A stretch of 14,535 nucleotides of DNA from Bacillota bacterium (GTDB lineage: Bacteria > Bacillota > Clostridia > Lachnospirales > Lachnospiraceae): positions 1 to 14,535 of the forward strand of contig JAEZLH010000022.1 in assembly GCA_023435895.1 (NCBI GenBank), in the 5' to 3' direction. The notes beneath the pieces are model-generated. The model did not search any database. It saw only the letters and a list, made by a program, of their open reading frames with translations, and was not told the DNA's origin. How positions within the stretch are numbered: the first letter of the stretch is position 1; the number at the start of each line of letters is the position of its first letter. A program made the position numbers and the translations under genes. This document shows positions 12,971 through 14,535 of the stretch, one piece after another.

Positions 12971-13302
12971 TATTCATTCCACTCCTTTATAAATCTACTG
13001 ATAACATCCTTTGTTAGTTCCCATTCCTCACATTTTTCTTTATAATACCGGATTCCTTCGGTAGTGATCCGATAATAAGTTCTCCTTTTTCCAAAGGTCT
13101 CTTCTCCATAGAAGGATTCAATATAGCCGTTATTCTCCAGCCTGTTAAAAGCGGAGTATAGGGTGGTTTCCTTCATAATGTATTTTTCTTCGGATAACTC
13201 CTTAATATTTTTAGATATTTCATATCCGTAGGAATCGCCTTTCAGGAGGAAGTATAGGATGATGGTGTCATTGTATCCTCTAATTACATCGCTGCTTATC
13301 AA
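12970..13302 (-). CDS. PadR-family transcriptional regulator
   Basis: The protein is 110 residues from a TTG start. It begins MISSDVIRGYNDTIILYFLL and continues with GDSYGYEISK, the winged-helix signature of PadR proteins. KETTLYSAFNRLENNGYI is the recognition helix and wing, and FGKRRTYYRITTEG closes the wing. A longer frame from an ATG at 13341 is open, but it would put the perfect AAGGAGG (13310-13316) inside the gene; the TTG at 13300-13302 lies 7 bases after that site and gives the usual PadR N-terminus. The gene is coupled to its membrane partner by a TAATG overlap. A perfect inverted repeat over the promoter suggests autorepression, the normal PadR mode. Confidence 0.93.
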   Translation of the reverse strand: MISSDVIRGYNDTIILYFLLKGDSYGYEISKNIKELSEEKYIMKETTLYSAFNRLENNGYIESFYGEETFGKRRTYYRITTEGIRYYKEKCEEWELTKDVISRFIKEWNE

Positions 13303-13325
13303 ATTGTAACCTCCTTGATTGGATG

Positions 13326-13350
13326 AAAGACGGGCGCGCATACCGTCTTT
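13326..13350 (-). other. Leader hairpin of the padR transcript
   Basis: AAAGACGG (13326-13333) and CCGTCTTT (13343-13350) form a perfect 8-bp stem with the GC-rich loop GCGCGCATA-like at 13334-13342. In the minus-strand mRNA it lies 10 bases upstream of the padR ribosome binding site. It could affect translation or act as a weak terminator for plus-strand transcription; the following T tract is short on both strands. Confidence 0.4.
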
Positions 13351-13363
13351 TAATCTACTCCGT

Positions 13364-13412
13364 CTGTCGTAGTAATTACACTATAGCATAATTACTACGA
13401 CAGGTAAAGTAA
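13364..13412 (-). promoter_or_regulatory. padR promoter with perfect inverted-repeat operator
   Basis: CTGTCGTAGTAATTA (13364-13378) and TAATTACTACGACAG (13389-13403) are perfect 15-bp inverted repeats separated by 10 bases. On the minus strand TATAGT lies in the spacer (13380-13385) and TTTACC 17 bp further upstream forms a -10/-35 pair (5 of 6 and 4 of 6 matches). The repeat covers the promoter spacer and start site, as expected for a PadR operator controlling its own pair. It would also form a hairpin if transcribed. Confidence 0.7.
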
Positions 13413-13454
13413 AATTTTTGATTACAAAAGAATTTTACAAATATGTAGAATAAC

Positions 13455-13470
13455 GTACTAAAAATAGTAC
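13455..13470. promoter_or_regulatory. Small dyad upstream of the STM3941-like gene
   Basis: GTACTA-AAAA-TAGTAC is a perfect 6-bp inverted repeat in the divergent region between padR and the plus-strand gene at 13561. It shares the TAGTA core with the padR operator, so the same or a related regulator might bind, but the match is short. No clear promoter was identified for the plus-strand gene. Confidence 0.3.
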
Positions 13471-13560
13471 CATAATTTACTAAATTGTATATTTGATATT
13501 GCAATTAAAATGAGAAACGGATAAAATGTTTTTAGTCAAAACAAAGCTAAGGGGGGCTGT

Positions 13561-14082
13561 TTGTTGGGGGAAATCATAATTGAGAAGATAAATTATAAGG
13601 CGTTCGTTTTCATGCTGGCGAATTTGTTTTTCTTAATCGCTGCACTCGCGATTATGATAGTAGGCATAAATGAGAGTAGAACCATGTACTGGTTACCTAG
13701 CTTTGCAGCAGTTATTATGTTTTTAATAGGTTTTATCAGCTCATTAATCAGTGTTCTTCAGGTTAAGAACTTGATTACAATAACGATGGATGGTATTATT
13801 GATAATTCAACCATGAGCGGGTCAGTATTTATTTCTTATGATGATATAAAAGAATTTATTATTGTAACTGTGTACGGAAAGAAAGTAATTGCAGTGATTC
13901 CTAAAAATATTGATGAATTCTTATCGAAAATGAGTACCATAAAACGTAAGTTGGCAAAGCGAAACATTGGCATGAACCTACCGCCGGTGATGATTCCGGT
14001 TGATTTGGCGAAGGATATGGAGCCGGAAGATATTCTCTCGTTATTGACAAAGAGACTGTCAGACAACAACTGTCTATATTGA
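13561..14082 (+). CDS. STM3941-like small membrane protein
   Basis: The 173-residue protein has two membrane segments near the N-terminus (about 14-36 and 44-65) and a cytoplasmic region of roughly 100 residues. TMDGIIDNSTMSGSVFISYD is followed by DIKEFIIVTVYGKKVIAVIP, a beta-rich PH-like pattern seen in STM3941-family proteins of unknown function. Two adjacent TTG codons (13561 and 13564) could start it; the ribosome binding site AAGGGGGG (13549-13556) is 4 or 7 bases away, so the second is at least as likely. It is transcribed away from the PadR pair and 235 bp upstream of rpsF. No enzymatic motif is visible. The family name is from memory of the pattern and is moderately sure. Confidence 0.72.
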   Translation: MLGEIIIEKINYKAFVFMLANLFFLIAALAIMIVGINESRTMYWLPSFAAVIMFLIGFISSLISVLQVKNLITITMDGIIDNSTMSGSVFISYDDIKEFIIVTVYGKKVIAVIPKNIDEFLSKMSTIKRKLAKRNIGMNLPPVMIPVDLAKDMEPEDILSLLTKRLSDNNCLY

Positions 14083-14221
14083 TTTCTCTGTTGGAATCAG
14101 TCGAAATGAAGAATATTTGGACATGCAATTAAGCAATTTCACTAATTTTAGATACGAATCAAAAAATAGGTTGTAATATGTACTTACCTATGGTAACATA
14201 GTTAATTGTGATATGTTATAC

Positions 14222-14227
14222 TATAAT
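14222..14227 (+). promoter_or_regulatory. rpsF: Candidate -10 element for the rpsF operon
   Basis: A perfect TATAAT lies 90 bp upstream of the rpsF ATG. The -35 region at the right spacing (TAGTTA) is weak. The resulting leader of about 85 bases contains a small hairpin, TTGATT with AATCAA around 14252-14270. I did not see the CCG-bulge S6:S18 binding motif in this leader. Confidence 0.4.
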
Positions 14228-14317
14228 TTCCTTGCTCTTTAAATGTGATTTTGATTCTTCGTCAATCAAAAAAGCATTAAGAAAGGGCCAGAGACCAGAA
14301 GGAGGTGCTAAACAACT

Positions 14318-14535
14318 ATGAACAAGTATGAATTAGCCTTAGTTGTAAATGCAAAAATCGAGGATGAAGCCAGATTAGCTACATTAGAAGCAGCGAAAGA
14401 ACTTATTGCCAGATTCGGTGGTAACGTTACTAATGTTGATGACTGGGGAAGAAAAAGATTGGCTTATGAAATTCAGAAAATGAAAGAAGGCCATTACTAT
14501 TTCATCCAATTCGAATCTGATTCTACAGTTCCAGG
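14318..14535 (+). CDS. rpsF: 30S ribosomal protein S6, 5' part
   Basis: The first 72 codons are present and the gene runs off the window. MNKYELALVVNAKIEDEARL is followed by ARFGGNVTNVDDWGRKRLAY and EIQKMKEGHYYFIQF, which is ribosomal protein S6. S6 binds S18 and the central domain of 16S rRNA in the small subunit. The start is set by the strong site AAGGAGGTG (14299-14307), 10 bases before the ATG. In most Firmicutes ssb and rpsR follow, which would lie outside this window. Confidence 0.97.
   Translation, partial: MNKYELALVVNAKIEDEARLATLEAAKELIARFGGNVTNVDDWGRKRLAYEIQKMKEGHYYFIQFESDSTVP

Noticed and set aside
13303..13341. Longer PadR protein starting at the ATG at 13339-13341
   Set aside because: The extra 13 residues span the leader and a perfect AAGGAGG site; the TTG right after that site gives the normal PadR N-terminus.
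14228..14317. S6:S18 leader RNA upstream of rpsF
   Set aside because: The leader has a small hairpin, but I could not find the CCG-bulge arrangement that defines that motif.

Overview
The window is an AT-rich, Firmicutes-type chromosomal segment. Ribosome binding sites are strong AGGAGG types, TTG and GTG starts are common, and the rRNA, tRNA, pyrophosphatase, PadR and S6 genes look most like Clostridia of the Lachnospiraceae type (for example the Lachnoclostridium phytofermentans group). That placement is inferred from remembered family resemblance, not from a search.

Positions 1-440 hold the 3' end of a 23S rRNA gene, a terminator, tRNA-Asn(GTT), tRNA-Cys(GCA) and a strong terminator. No 5S gene follows the 23S gene here. 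Positions 440-1380 are mostly non-coding or decayed. They contain an orphan terminator, a self-contained mini-gene (promoter, ribosome binding site, 30-codon ORF, terminator), a short GNAT-like remnant and an unrecognised remnant.

Positions 1381-2169 are the most unusual part. A 186-residue, catalytic-domain-only tyrosine recombinase on the minus strand is bracketed by two inverted 28-bp repeats that match at 27 of 28 positions. Each repeat is itself a dyad (9-bp arms around a 10-bp centre), which is how tyrosine recombinase crossover sites look. The right repeat ends 89 bp before cheY. The segment therefore looks like a self-encoded DNA inversion switch next to a chemotaxis operon.

Positions 2259-7389 encode cheY, cheA, cheW and a 4HB-type methyl-accepting chemotaxis protein, all on the plus strand and without cheB, cheR, cheC or cheD. 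Ten tandem copies of a 17-bp unit sit between cheA and cheW. The block ends with a hairpin, an inverted-repeat-rich gap of 400 bp, and a second, identical tRNA-Cys with its own promoter and terminator. The two tRNA-Cys copies thus bracket a 7.4-kb accessory region.

Positions 8063-11120 form an XRE-family regulator with a helical-repeat C-terminus, followed by a PLDc_N small membrane protein, an ABC ATPase and an ABC-2 permease. The last three match the layout of Bacillus subtilis yxlEFG. Positions 11212-11754 encode a family I inorganic pyrophosphatase (ppa), followed by a 147-bp nested inverted repeat that may be a bidirectional terminator or structured RNA. On the minus strand, 12014-13302 holds a PadR regulator and its membrane-protein partner, with a perfect 15-bp inverted repeat over the promoter. 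Positions 13561-14082 encode an STM3941-like membrane protein, and the window ends inside rpsF (ribosomal protein S6).
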